In this document: positions 49,704-63,485 of the stretch, piece by piece
Numbering within the stretch: the first letter of the stretch is position 1
Layout of the letters: each line of letters starts with the position of its first letter
From: Rhabditoides inermis
Lineage: Eukaryota > Nematoda > Chromadorea > Rhabditida > Rhabditidae
Length of the DNA: 64,000 nucleotides
NCBI GenBank assembly: GCA_963966185.1
Contig: CAWZYM010000088.1
Span: 1-64,000, forward strand
Reading direction: 5' to 3'
Position numbers and translations under genes: made by a program
Notes under the pieces: generated by a model
The model's input: the letters and a program-made list of their open reading frames with translations, nothing else
Databases searched by the model: none
What the model was told of the DNA's origin: nothing

Positions 49704-52700
49704 TTTTCCGCCACTCGTTCGACTCACTCATCGGACAAAAGTCTTTTTTTTTTTAAATTTTTGATGTTTTATCGACAATTTGAGTTGGGTAGATCAAATA
49801 CAACACTCACACCATATCGAGAGTGTAAATTAGAGTGCTCTCAACCGCATCCTAGCTTATTGGCTGCATTTTCCTTTTCCGCCACTCGTTCGACTCACTC
49901 ATCGGACAAAAGTCGCTTTTTTGAAATTTTTGATGTTTTATCGACAATTTGAGTTGGGTAGATCAAATACAACACTCACACCATATCGAGAGTGTAAATT
50001 AGAGTGCTCTCAACCGCATCCTAGCTTATTGTCTGCATTTTCCTTTTCCGCCACTCGTTCGACTCACTCATCGGACAAAAGTCGCTTTTTTTGAAATTTT
50101 TGATGTTTTATCGACAATTTGAGTTGGGTAGATCAAATACAACACTCACACCATATCGAGAGTGTAAATTAGACTGCTCTTAACCGCATCCTAGCTTATT
50201 GGCTGCATTTTCCTTTTCCGCCACTCGTTCGACTCACTCATCGGGCAAAAGTCGCTTTTTTGAAATTTTTAAAGTTTTATCGACAATTTGAGTTGGGTAG
50301 ATCAAATACAACACTCATACCATATCAAGAGTGTGAATTAGAGTGCTCTCAACCGCATCCTAGCTTATTGGCTGCATTTTCCTTTTCCGACACTCGTTCG
50401 ACTCACTCATAGGGCAAAAGTCGCTTTTTTGAAGTTTTTGATGTTTTATCGACAATTTGAATCGTGTAGATCAAATACAACACTCACACCATATCGAGAG
50501 TGTAAATTAGACTGCTCTTAACCGCATCCTAGCTTATTGGCTGCATTTTCCTTTTCCGCCACTCGTTCGACTCACTCATCGGGCAAAAGTAGCTTTTTGA
50601 AATTTTTGATGTTTTATCGACAATTTGAGTCGTGTAGGTCAAATACAACACTCACATCATATCGAGAGTCTGAATTAGAGTGCTCTCAACCGCATCCTAG
50701 CTTATTGGCTGCATTTTCCTTTTCCGCCACTCGTTCGACTCACTCATCGGACAAAAGTCGCTTTTTTTTGAAATTTTTGATGTTTTATCGACAATTTGAG
50801 TTGGGTAGATCAAATACAACACTCACATAATATCGAGAGTGTAAATTAGAGTGCTCTCATCCGCATCCTAGCTTATTGGCTGCATTTTCCTTTTCCGCCA
50901 CTCGTTCGACTCACTCATAGGGCAAAAGTCGCTTGTTTGAAGTTTTTGATGTTTTATCGACAATTTGAATCGTGTAGATCAAATACAACACTCACACCAT
51001 ATCGAGAGTGTAAATTAGACTGCTCTTAACCGCATCCTAGCTTATTGGCTGCATTTTCCTTTTCCGCCACTCGTTCGACTCACTCATCGGGCAAAAGTCG
51101 CTTTTTGAAATTTTTAAAGTTTTGTCGACAATTTGAGTTGGGTAGATCAAATACAACACTCATACCATATCAAGAGTGTGAATTAGAGTGCTCTTAACCG
51201 CATCCTAGCTTATTGGCTGCGTTTTCCTTTTCCGACACTCGTTCGACTCACTCATAGGGCAAAAGTCGCTTTTTTGAAGTTTTTGATGTTTTATCGACAA
51301 TTTGAATCGTGTAGATCAAATACAACACTCACACCATATCGAGAGTGTAAATTAGACTGCTCTTAACCGCATCCTAGCTTATTGGCTGCATTTTCCTTTT
51401 CCGCCACACCTTCGACTCACTCATCGGGCAAAAGTCGCTTTTTGAAATTTTTGATGTTTTATCGACAATTTGAGTTGGGTAGATCAAATACAACACTCAC
51501 ACCATATCGAGAGTGTAAAGTAGAGTGCTTTCAACCGCATCCTAGCTTACTGGCTGCATTTTCCTTTTCCGCCACTCGTTCGACTCACTCATCGGACAAA
51601 AGTCGCTTTTTTTGAAATTTTTGATGTTTTATCGACAATTTGAGTTGGGTAGATCAAATACAACACTCACACCATATCGAGAGTGTAAATTAGACTGCTC
51701 TCAACCGCATCCTAGCTTATTGGCTGCATTTTCCTTTTCCGCCACACGTTCGACTCACTCATCGGGCAAAAGTCGCTTTTTGAAATTTTTGATGTTTTAT
51801 CGACAATTTGAGTTGGGTAGATCAAATACAACACTCACACCATATCGAGAGTGTAAAGTAGAGTGCTTTCAACCGCATCCTAGCTTACTGGCTGCATTTT
51901 CCTTTTCCGCCACTCGTTCGACTCACTCATCGGACAAAAGTCGCTTTTTTTGAAATTTTTGATGTTTTATCGACAATTTGAGTTGGGTAGATCAAATACA
52001 ACACTCACACCATATCGAGAGTGTAAATTAGAGTGCTTTCAACCGCATCCTAGCTTATTGGCTGCATTTTCCTTTTCCGCCACTCGTTCGACTCACTCAT
52101 CGGACAAAAGTCGCTTTTTTGAAATTTTTGATAATTTATCGACAATTTGAGTTGGGTAGATCAAATACAACACTCACACCATATCGAGAGTGTAAATTAG
52201 AGTGCTCTCAACCGCATCCTAGCTTATTGGCTGCATTTTCCTTTTCCGCCACTCGTTCGACTCACTCATCGGACAAAAGTCTTTTTTTAAATTTTTGATG
52301 TTTTATCGACAATTTGAGTTGGGTAGATCAAATACAACACTCACACCATATCGAGAGTGTAAATTAGAGTGCTCTCAACCGCATCCTAGCTTATTGGCTG
52401 CATTTTCCTTTTCCGCCACTCGTTCGACTCACTCATCGGACAAAAGTCGCTTTTTTGAAATTTTTGATGTTTTATCGACAATTTGAGTTGGGTAGATCAA
52501 ATACAACACTCACACCATATCGAGAGTGTAAATTAGAGTGCTCTCAACCGCATCCTAGCTTATTGGCTGCATTTTCCTTTTCCGCCACTCGTTCGACTCA
52601 CTCATCGGACAAAAGTCGCTTTTTTTGAAATTTTTGATGTTTTATCGACAATTTGAGTTGGGTAGATCAAATACAACACTCACACCATATCGAGAGTGTA

Positions 52701-55700
52701 AAGTAGAGTGCTTTCAACCGCATCCTAGCTTACTGGCTGCATTTTCCTTTTCCGCCACTCGTTCGACTCACTCATCGGACAAAAGTCGCTTTTTTTGAAA
52801 TTTTTGATGTTTTATCGACAATTTGAGTTGGGTAGATCAAATACAACACTCACACCATATCAAGAGTGTGAATTAGAGTGCTCTCAACCGCATCCTAGCT
52901 TATTGGCTGCATTTTCCTTTTCCGACACTCGTTCGACTCACTCATAGGGCAAAAGTCGCTTTTTTGAAGTTTTTGATGTTTTATCGACAATTTGAATCGT
53001 GTAGATCAAATACAACACTCACACCATATCGAGAGTGTAAATTAGACTGCTCTTAACCGCATCCTAGCTTATTGGCTGCATTTTCCTTTTCCGCCACTCG
53101 TTCGACTCACTCATCGGGCAAAAGTCGCTTTTTGAAATTTTTGATGTTTTATCGACAATTTGAGTCGTGTAGGTCAAATACAACACTCACATCATATCGA
53201 GAGTCTGAATTAGAGTGCTCTCAACCGCATCCTAGCTTATTGGCTGCATTTTCCTTTTCCGCCACTCGTTCGACTCACTCATCGGACAAAAGTCGCTTTT
53301 TTTGAAATTTTTGATGTTTTATCGACAATTTGAGTTGGGTAGATCAAATACAACACTCACACCATATCGAGAGTGTAAATTAGAGTGCTCTTAACCGCAT
53401 CCTAGCTTATTGGCTGCATTTTCCTTTTCCGACACTCGTTCGACTCACTCATAGGGCAAAAGTCGCTTTTTTGAAGTTTTTGATGTTTTATCGACAATTT
53501 GAATCGTGTAGATCAAATACAACACTCACACCATATCGAGAGTGTAAATTAGACTGCCTGCTCTTAACCGCATCCTAGCTTATTGGCTGCATTTTCCTTT
53601 TCCGCCACACGTTCGACTCACTCATCGGGCAAAAGTCGCTTTTTGAAATTTTTGATGTTTTATCGACAATTTGAGTTGGGTAGATCAAATACAACACTCA
53701 CACCATATCGAGAGTGTAAAGTAGAGTGCTTTCAACCGCATCCTAGCTTACTGGCTGCATTTTCCTTTTCCGCCACTCGTTCGACTCACTCATCGGACAA
53801 AAGTCGCTTTTTTTGAAATTTTTGATGTTTTATCGACAATTTGAGTTGGGTAGATCAAATACAACACTCACACCATATCGAGAGTGTAAATTAGACTGCT
53901 CTTAACCGCATCCTAGCTTATTGGCTGCATTTTCCTTTTCCGCCACTCGTTCGACTCACTCATCGGGCAAAAGTCGCTTTTTTGAAATTTTTAAAGTTTT
54001 GTCGACAATTTGAGTTGGGTAGATCAAATACAACACTCATACCATATCAAGAGTGTGAATTAGAGTGCTCTTAACCGCATCCTAGCTTATTGGCTGCATT
54101 TTCCTTTTCCGACACTCGTTCGACTCACTCATAGGGCAAAAGTCGCTTTTTTGAAGTTTTTGATGTTTTATCGACAATTTGAATCGTGTAGATCAAATAC
54201 AACACTCACACCATATCGAGAGTGTAAATTAGACTGCTCTTAACCGCATCCTAGCTTATTGGCTGCATTTTCCTTTTCCGCCACACGTTCGACTCACTCA
54301 TCGGGCAAAAGTCGCTTTTTGAAATTTTTGATGTTTTATCGACAATTTGAGTTGGGTAGATCAAATACAACACTCACACCATATCGAGAGTGTAAAGTAG
54401 AGTGCTTTCAACCGCATCCTAGCTTACTGGCTGCATTTTCCTTTTCCGCCACTCGTTCGACTCACTCATCGGACAAAAGTCGCTTTTTTTGAAATTTTTG
54501 ATGTTTTATCGACAATTTGAGTTGGGTAGATCAAATACAACACTCACACCATATCGAGAGTGTAAATTAGAGTGCTCTCAACCGCATCCTAGCTTATTGG
54601 CTGCATTTTCCTTTTCCGCCACTCGTTCGACTCACTCATCGGACAAAAGTCGCTTTTTTTGAAATTTTTGATGTTTTATCGACAATTTGAGTTGGGTAGA
54701 TCAAATACAACACTCACACCATATCGAGAGTGTAAATTAGAGTGCTTTCAACCGCATCCTAGCTTATTGGCTGCATTTTCCTTTTCCGCCACTCGTTCGA
54801 CTCACTCATAGGACAAAAGTCGCTTTTTTGAAATTTTTGATAATTTATCGACAATTTGAGTTGGGTAGATCAAATACAACACTCACACCATATCGAGAGT
54901 GTAAATTAGAGTGCTCTCAACCGCATCCTAGCTTATTGGCTGCATTTTCCTTTTCCGCCACTCGTTCGACTCACTCATCGGACAAAAGTCTTTCTTTTTT
55001 TTTAAATTTTTGATGTTTTATCGACAATTTGAGTTGGGTAGATCAAATACAACACTCACACCATATCGAGAGTGTAAATTAGAGTGCTCTCAACCGCATC
55101 CTAGCTTATTGGCTGCATTTTCCTTTTCCGCCATTCGTTCGACTCACTCATCGGACAAAAGTCGCTTTTTTGAAATTTTTGATGTTTTATCGACAATTTG
55201 AGTTGGGTAGATCAAATACAACACTCACACCATATCGAGAGTGTAAATTAGAGTGCTCTCAACCGCATCCTAGCTTATTGGCTGCATTTTCCTTTTCCGC
55301 CACTCGTTCGACTCACTCATCGGACAAAAGTCGTTTTTTTTTGAAATTTTTGATGTTTTATCGACAATTTGAGTTGGGTAGATCAAATACAACACTCACA
55401 CCATATCGAGAGTGTAAATTAGAGTGCTCTCAACCGCATCCTAGCTTATTGGCTGCATTTTCCTTTTCCGCCACTCGTTCGACTCACTCATCGGACAAAA
55501 GTCGCTTTTTTGAAATTTTTGATGTTTTATCGACAATTTGAGTTGGGTAGATCAAATACAACACTCACACCATATCGAGAGTGTAAATTAGAGTGCTCTC
55601 AACCGCATCCTAGCTTATTGGCTGCATTTTCCTTTTCCGCCACTCGTTCGACTCACTCATCGGACAAAAGTCGCTTTTTTTGAAATTTTTGATGTTTTAT

Positions 55701-58700
55701 CGACAATTTGAGTTGGGTAGATCAAATACAACACTCACACCATATCGAGAGTGTAAATTAGACTGCTCTTAACCGCATCCTAGCTTATTGGCTGCATTTT
55801 CCTTTTCCGCCACTCGTTCGACTCACTCATCGGGCAAAAGTCGCTTTTTTGAAATTTTTAAAGTTTTATCGACAATTTGAGTTGGGTAGATCAAATACAA
55901 CACTCATACCATATCAAGAGTGTGAATTAGAGTGCTCTCAACCGCATCCTAGCTTATTGGCTGCATTTTCCTTTTCCGACACTCGTTCGACTCACTCATA
56001 GGGCAAAAGTCGCTTTTTTGATGTTTTTGATGTTTTATCGACAATTTGAATCGTGTAGATCAAATACAACACTCACACCATATCGAGAGTGTAAATTAGA
56101 CTGCTCTTAACCGCATCCTAGCTTATTGGCTGCATTTTCCTTTTCCGCCACTCGTTCGACTCACTCATCGGGCAAAAGTCGCTTTTTGAAATTTTTGATG
56201 TTTTATCGACAATTTGAGTCGTGTAGGTCAAATACAACACTCACATCATATCGAGAGTCTGAATTAGAGTGCTCTCAACCGCATCCTAGCTTATTGGCTG
56301 CATTTTCCTTTTCCGCCACTCGTTCGACTCACTCATCGGACAAAAGTCGCTTTTTTTGAAATTTTTGATGTTTTATCGACAATTTGAGTTGGGTAGATCA
56401 AATACAACACTCACACCATATCGAGAGTGTAAATTAGAGTGCTCTCATCCGCATCCTAGCTTATTGGCTGCATTTTCCTTTTCCGCCACTCGTTCGACTC
56501 ACTCATAGGGCAAAAGTCGCTTGTTTGAAGTTTTTGATGTTTTATCGACAATTTGAATCGTGTAGATCAAATACAACACTCACACCATATCGAGAGTGTA
56601 AATTAGACTGCTCTTAACCGCATCCTAGCTTATTGGCTGCATTTTCCTTTTCCGCCACTCGTTCGACTCACTCATCGGGCAAAAGTCGCTTTTTTGAAAT
56701 TTTTAAAGTTTTGTCGACAATTTGAGTTGGGTAGATCAAATACAACACTCATACCATATCAAGAGTGTGAATTAGAGTGCTCTTAACCGCATCCTAGCTT
56801 ATTGGCTGCATTTTCCTTTTCCGACACTCGTTCGACTCACTCATAGGGCAAAAGTCGCTTTTTTGAAGTTTTTGATGTTTTATCGACAATTTGAATCGTG
56901 TAGATCAAATACAACACTCACACCATATCGAGAGTGTAAATTAGACTGCTCTTAACCGCATCCTAGCTTATTGGCTGCATTTTCCTTTTCCGCCACACGT
57001 TCGACTCACTCATCGGGCAAAAGTCGCTTTTTGAAATTTTTGATGTTTTATCGACAATTTGAGTTGGGTAGATCAAATACAACACTCACACCATATCGAG
57101 AGTGTAAAGTAGAGTGCTTTCAACCGCATCCTAGCTTACTGGCTGCATTTTCCTTTTCCGCCACTCGTTCGACTCACTCATCGGACAAAAGTCGCTTTTT
57201 TTTGAAATTTTTGATGTTTTATCGACAATTTGAGTTGGGTAGATCAAATACAACACTCACACCATATCGAGAGTGTAAATTAGAGTGCTCTCAACCGCAT
57301 CCTAGCTTATTGGCTGCATTTTCCTTTTCCGCCACTCGTTCGACTCACTCATCGGACAAAAGTCGCTTTTTTTGAAATTTTTGATGTTTTATCGACAATT
57401 TGAGTTGGGTAGATCAAATACAACACTCACACCATATCGAGAGTGTAAATTAGAGTGCTTTCAACCGCATCCTACCTTATTGGCTGCATTTTCCTTTTCC
57501 GCCACTCGTTCGACTCACTCATCGGACAAAAGTCGCTTTTTTGAAATTTTTGATAATTTATCGACAATTTGAGTTGGGTAGATCAAATACAACACTCACA
57601 CCATATCGAGAGTGTAAATTAGAGTGCTCTCAACCGCATCCTAGCTTATTGGCTGCATTTTCCTTTTCCGCCACTCGTTCGACTCACTCATCGGACAAAA
57701 GTCTTTTTTTTTAAATTTTGATGTTTTATCGACAATTTGAGTTGGGTAGATCAAATACAACACTCACACCATATCGAGAGTGTAAATTAGAGTGCTCTCA
57801 ACCGCATCCTAGCTTATTGGCTGCATTTTCCTTTTCCGCCATTCGTTCGACTCACTCATCGGACAAAAGTCGCTTTTTTGAAATTTTTGATGTTTTATCG
57901 ACAATTTGAGTTGGGTAGATCAAATACAACACTCACACCATATCGAGAGTGTAAATTAGAGTGCTCTCAACCGCATCCTAGCTTATTGGCTGCATTTTCC
58001 TTTTCCGCCACTCGTTCGACTCACTCATCGGACAAAAGTCGCTTTTTTTGAAATTTTTGATGTTTTATCGACAATTTGAGTTGGGTAGATCAAATACAAC
58101 ACTCACACCATATCGAGAGTGTAAATTAGACTGCTCTTAACCGCATCCTAGCTTATTGGCTGCATTTTCCTTTTCCGCCACTCGTTCGACTCACTCATCG
58201 GGCAAAAGTCGCTTTTTTGAAATTTTTAAAGTTTTATCGACAATTTGAGTTGGGTAGATCAAATACAACACTCATACCATATCAAGAGTGTGAATTAGAG
58301 TGCTCTCAACCGCATCCTAGCTTATTGGCTGCATTTTCCTTTTCCGACACTCGTTCGACTCACTCATAGGGCAAAAGTCGCTTTTTTGAAGTTTTTGATG
58401 TTTTATCGACAATTTGAATCGTGTAGATCAAATACAACACTCACACCATATCGAGAGTGTAAATTAGACTGCTCTTAACCGCATCCTAGCTTATTGGCTG
58501 CATTTTCCTTTTCCGCCACTCGTTCGACTCATTCATCGGGCAAAAGTCGCTTTTTGAAATTTTTGATGTTTTATCGACAATTTGAGTCGTGTAGGTCAAA
58601 TACAACACTCATACCATATCAAGAGTGTGAATTAGAGTGCTCTCAACCGCATCCTAGCTTATTGGCTGCATTTTCCTTTTCCGACACTCGTTCGACTCAC

Positions 58701-58830
58701 TCATAGGGCAAAAGTCGCTTTTTTGAAGTTTTTGATGTTTTATCGACAATTTGAATCGTGTAGATCAAATACAACACTCACACCATATCGAGAGTGTAAA
58801 TTAGACTGCTCTTAACCGCATCCTAGCTTA

Positions 58831-59930
58831 TTGGCTGCATTTTCCTTTTCCGCCACTCGTTCGACTCACTCATCGGGCAAAAGTCGCTTTTTGAAATTTT
58901 TGATGTTTTATCGACAATTTGAGTCGTGTAGGTCAAATACAACACTCACATCATATCGAGAGTCTGAATTAGAGTGCTCTCAACCGCATCCTAGCTTATT
59001 GGCTGCATTTTCCTTTTCCGCCACTCGTTCGACTCACTCATCGGACAAAAGTCGCTTTTTTTGAAATTTTTGATGTTTTATCGACAATTTGAGTTGGGTA
59101 GATCAAATACAACACTCACACCATATCGAAAGTGTGAATTAGAGTGCTCTCATCCGCATCCTAGCTTATTGGCTGCATTTTCCTTTTCCGCCACTCGTTC
59201 GACTCACTCATAGGGCAAAAGTCGCTTGTTTGAAGGTCTTGATGTTTTATCGACAATTTGAATCGTGTAGATCAAATACAACACTCACACCATATCGAGC
59301 GTGTAAATTAGACTGCTCTTAACCGCATCCTAGCTTATTGGCTGCATTTTCCTTTTCCGCCACTCGTTCGACTCACTCATCGGGAAAAAGTCGCTTTTTT
59401 TGAAATTTTTAAAGTTTTGTCGACAATTTGAGTTGGGTAGATCAAATACAACACTCATACCATATCAAGAGTGTGAATTAGAGTGCTCTCAACCGCATCC
59501 TAGCTTATTGGCTGCATTTTCCTTTTCCGACACTCGTTCGACTCACTCATAGGGCAAAAATCGCTTTTTTGAAGTTTTTGATGTTTTATCGACAATTTGA
59601 ATCGTGTAGATCAAATACAACACTCACACCATATCGAGAGTGTAAATTAGAGTGCTTTCAACCGCATCCTAGCTTATTGGCTGCATTTTCCTTTTCCGCC
59701 ACTCGTTCGACTCACTCATCGGACAAAAGTCGCTTTTTTGAAATTTTTGATAATTTATCGACAATTTGAGTTGGGTAGATCAAATACAACACTCACACCA
59801 TATCGAGAGTGTAAATTAGAGTGCTCTCAACCGCATCCTAGCTTATTAGCTGCATTTTCCTTTTCCGCCACTCGTTCGACTCACTCATCGGACAAAAGTC
59901 TTTTTTTTTAATTTTTGATGTTTTATCGAC
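58831..59930 (+). repeat. Duplicated zone 3 segment with private variants, copy 1
   Basis: It shares five rare changes with 62385-63485 at an offset of about 3555 bp: CGAAAGTGTG, GAAGGTCTTGATG, CGAGCGTGTAA, CATCGGGAAAAAG and GCAAAAATCGC. None of these was noticed elsewhere in the window, so the two segments are recent sisters. Confidence 0.8.
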
Positions 59931-62384
59931 AATTTGAATCGTGTAGATCAAATACAACACTCACACCATATCGAGAGTGTAAATTAGACTGCTCTTAACC
60001 GCATCCTAGCTTATTGGCTGCATTTTCCTTTTCCGCCACTCGTTCGACTCACTCATCGGGCAAAAGTCGCTTTTTGAAATTTTTGATGTTTTATCGACAA
60101 TTTGAGTCGTGTAGGTCAAATACAACACTCACATCATATCGAGAGTCTGAATTAGAGTGCTCTCAACCGCATCCTAGCTTATTGGCTGCATTTTCCTTTT
60201 CCGCCACTCGTTCGACTCACTCATCGGACAAAAGTCGCTTTTTTTGAAATTTTTGATGTTTTATCGACAATTTGAGTTGGGTAGATCAAATACAACACTC
60301 ACACCATATCGAGAGTGTAAATTAGAGTGCTCTCATCCGCATCCTAGCTTATTGGCTGCATTTTCCTTTTCCGCCACTCGTTCGACTCACTCATAGGGCA
60401 AAAGTCGCTTTTTTTGAAATTTTTGATGTTTTATCGACAATTTGAATCGTGTAGATCAAATACAACACTCACACCATATCGAGAGTGTAAATTAGACTGC
60501 TCTTAACCGCATCCTAGCTTATTGGCTGCATTTTCCTTTTCCGCCACTCGTTCGACTCACTCATCGGGCAAAAGTCGCTTTTTTGAAATTTTTAAAGTTT
60601 TGTCGACAATTTGAGTTGGGTAGATCAAATACAACACTCATACCATATCAAGAGTGTGAATTAGAGTGCTCTTAACCGCATCCTAGCTTATTGGCTGCAT
60701 TTTCCTTTTCCGACACTCGTTCGACTCACTCATAGGGCAAAAGTCGCTTTTTTGAAGTTTTTGATGTTTTATCGACAATTTGAATCGTGTAGATCAAATA
60801 CAACACTCACACCATATCGAGAGTGTAAATTAGACTGCTCTCAACCGCATCCTAGCTTATTGGCTGCATTTTCCTTTTCCGCCACACGTTCGACTCACTC
60901 ATCGGGCAAAAGTCGCTTTTTGAAATTTTTGATGTTTTATCGACAATTTGAGTTGGGTAGATCAAATACAACACTCACACCATATCGAGAGTGTAAAGTA
61001 GAGTGCTTTCAACCGCATCCTAGCTTACTGGCTGCATTTTCCTTTTCCGCCACTCGTTCGACTCACTCATCGGACAAAAGTCGCTTTTTTTGAAATTTTT
61101 GATGTTTTATCGACAATTTGAGTTGGGTAGATCAAATACAACACTCACACCATATCGAGAGTGTAAATTAGAGTGCTCTCAACCGCATCCTAGCTTATTG
61201 GCTGCATTTTCCTTTTCCGCCACTCGTTCGACTCACTCATCGGACAAAAGTCGCTTTTTTTGAAATTTTTGATGTTTTATCGACAATTTGAGTTGGGTAG
61301 ATCAAATACAACACTCACACCATATCGAGAGTGTAAATTAGAGTGCTTTCAACCGCATCCTACCTTATTGGCTGCATTTTCCTTTTCCGCCACTCGTTCG
61401 ACTCACTCATCGGACAAAAGTCGCTTTTTTGAAATTTTTGATAATTTATCGACAATTTGAGTTGGGTAGATCAAATACAACACTCACACCATATCGAGAG
61501 TGTAAATTAGAGTGCTCTCAACCGCATCCTAGCTTATTGGCTGCATTTTCCTTTTCCGCCACTCGTTCGACTCACTCATCGGACAAAAGTCTTTTTTTTA
61601 AAAATTTTGATGTTTTATCGACAATTTGAGTTGGGTAGATCAAATACAACACTCACACCATATCGAGAGTGTAAATTAGAGTGCTCTCAACCGCATCCTA
61701 GCTTATTGGCTGCATTTTCCTTTTCCGCCATTCGTTCGACTCACTCATCGGACAAAAGTCGCTTTTTTGAAATTTTTGATGTTTTATCGACAATTTGAGT
61801 TGGGTAGATCAAATACAACACTCACACCATATCGAGAGTGTAAATTAGAGTGCTCTCAACCGCATCCTAGCTTATTGGCTGCATTTTCCTTTTCCGCCAC
61901 TCGTTCGACTCACTCATCGGACAAAAGTCGCTTTTTTTTTGAAATTTTTGATGTTTTATCGACAATTTGAGTTGGGTAGATCAAATACAACACTCACACC
62001 ATATCGAGAGTGTAAATTAGACTGCTCTTAACCGCATCCTAGCTTATTGGCTGCATTTTCCTTTTCCGCCACTCGTTCGACTCACTCATCGGGCAAAAGT
62101 CGCTTTTTTGAAATTTTTAAAGTTTTATCGACAATTTGAGTTGGGTAGATCAAATACAACACTCATACCATATCAAGAGTGTGAATTAGAGTGCTCTCAA
62201 CCGCATCCTAGCTTATTGGCTGTATTTTCCTTTTCCGACACTCGTTCGACTCACTCATAGGGCAAAAGTCGCTTTTTTGAAGTTTTTGATGTTTTATCGA
62301 CAATTTGAATCGTGTAGATCAAATACAACACTCACACCATATCGAGAGTGTAAATTAGACTGCTCTTAACCGCATCCTAGCTTA

Positions 62385-63485
62385 TTGGCTGCATTTTCCT
62401 TTTCCGCCACTCGTTCGACTCACTCATCGGGCAAAAGTCGCTTTTTGAAATTTTTGATGTTTTATCGACAATTTGAGTCGTGTAGGTCAAATACAACACT
62501 CACATCATATCGAGAGTCTGAATTAGAGTGCTCTCAACCGCATCCTAGCTTATTGGCTGCATTTTCCTTTTCCGCCACTCGTTCGACTCACTCATCGGAC
62601 AAAAGTCGCTTTTTTTTGAAATTTTTGATGTTTTATCGACAATTTGAGTTGGGTAGATCAAATACAACACTCACACCATATCGAAAGTGTGAATTAGAGT
62701 GCTCTCATCCGCATCCTAGCTTATTGGCTGCATTTTCCTTTTCCGCCACTCGTTCGACTCACTCATAGGGCAAAAGTCGCTTGTTTGAAGGTCTTGATGT
62801 TTTATCGACAATTTGAATCGTGTAGATCAAATACAACACTCACACCATATCGAGCGTGTAAATTAGACTGCTCTTAACCGCATCCTAGCTTATTGGCTGC
62901 ATTTTCCTTTTCCGCCACTCGTTCGACTCACTCATCGGGAAAAAGTCGCTTTTTTTGAAATTTTTAAAGTTTTGTCGACAATTTGAGTTGGGTAGATCAA
63001 ATACAACACTCATACCATATCAAGAGTGTGAATTAGAGTGCTCTCAACCGCATCCTAGCTTATTGGCTGCATTTTCCTTTTCCGACACTCGTTCGACTCA
63101 CTCATAGGGCAAAAATCGCTTTTTTGAAGTTTTTGATGTTTTATCGACAATTTGAATCGTGTAGATCAAATACAACACTCACACCATATCGAGAGTGTAA
63201 ATTAGAGTGCTTTCAACCGCATCCTAGCTTATTGGCTGCATTTTCCTTTTCCGCCACTCGTTCGACTCACTCATCGGACAAAAGTCGCTTTTTTGAAATT
63301 TTTGATAATTTATCGACAATTTGAGTTGGGTAGATCAAATACAACACTCACACCATATCGAGAGTGTAAATTAGAGTGCTCTCAACCGCATCCTAGCTTA
63401 TTAGCTGCATTTTCCTTTTCCGCCACTCGTTCGACTCACTCATCGGACAAAAGTCTTTTTTTTAATTTTTGATGTTTTATCGACA
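62385..63485 (+). repeat. Duplicated zone 3 segment with private variants, copy 2
   Basis: Sister of 58831-59930, carrying the same five private changes. After the T-tract monomer near 63458 it joins a GAGTTGGG monomer instead of the GAATCGTG monomer seen in copy 1, marking the end of the duplicated piece. Confidence 0.8.
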
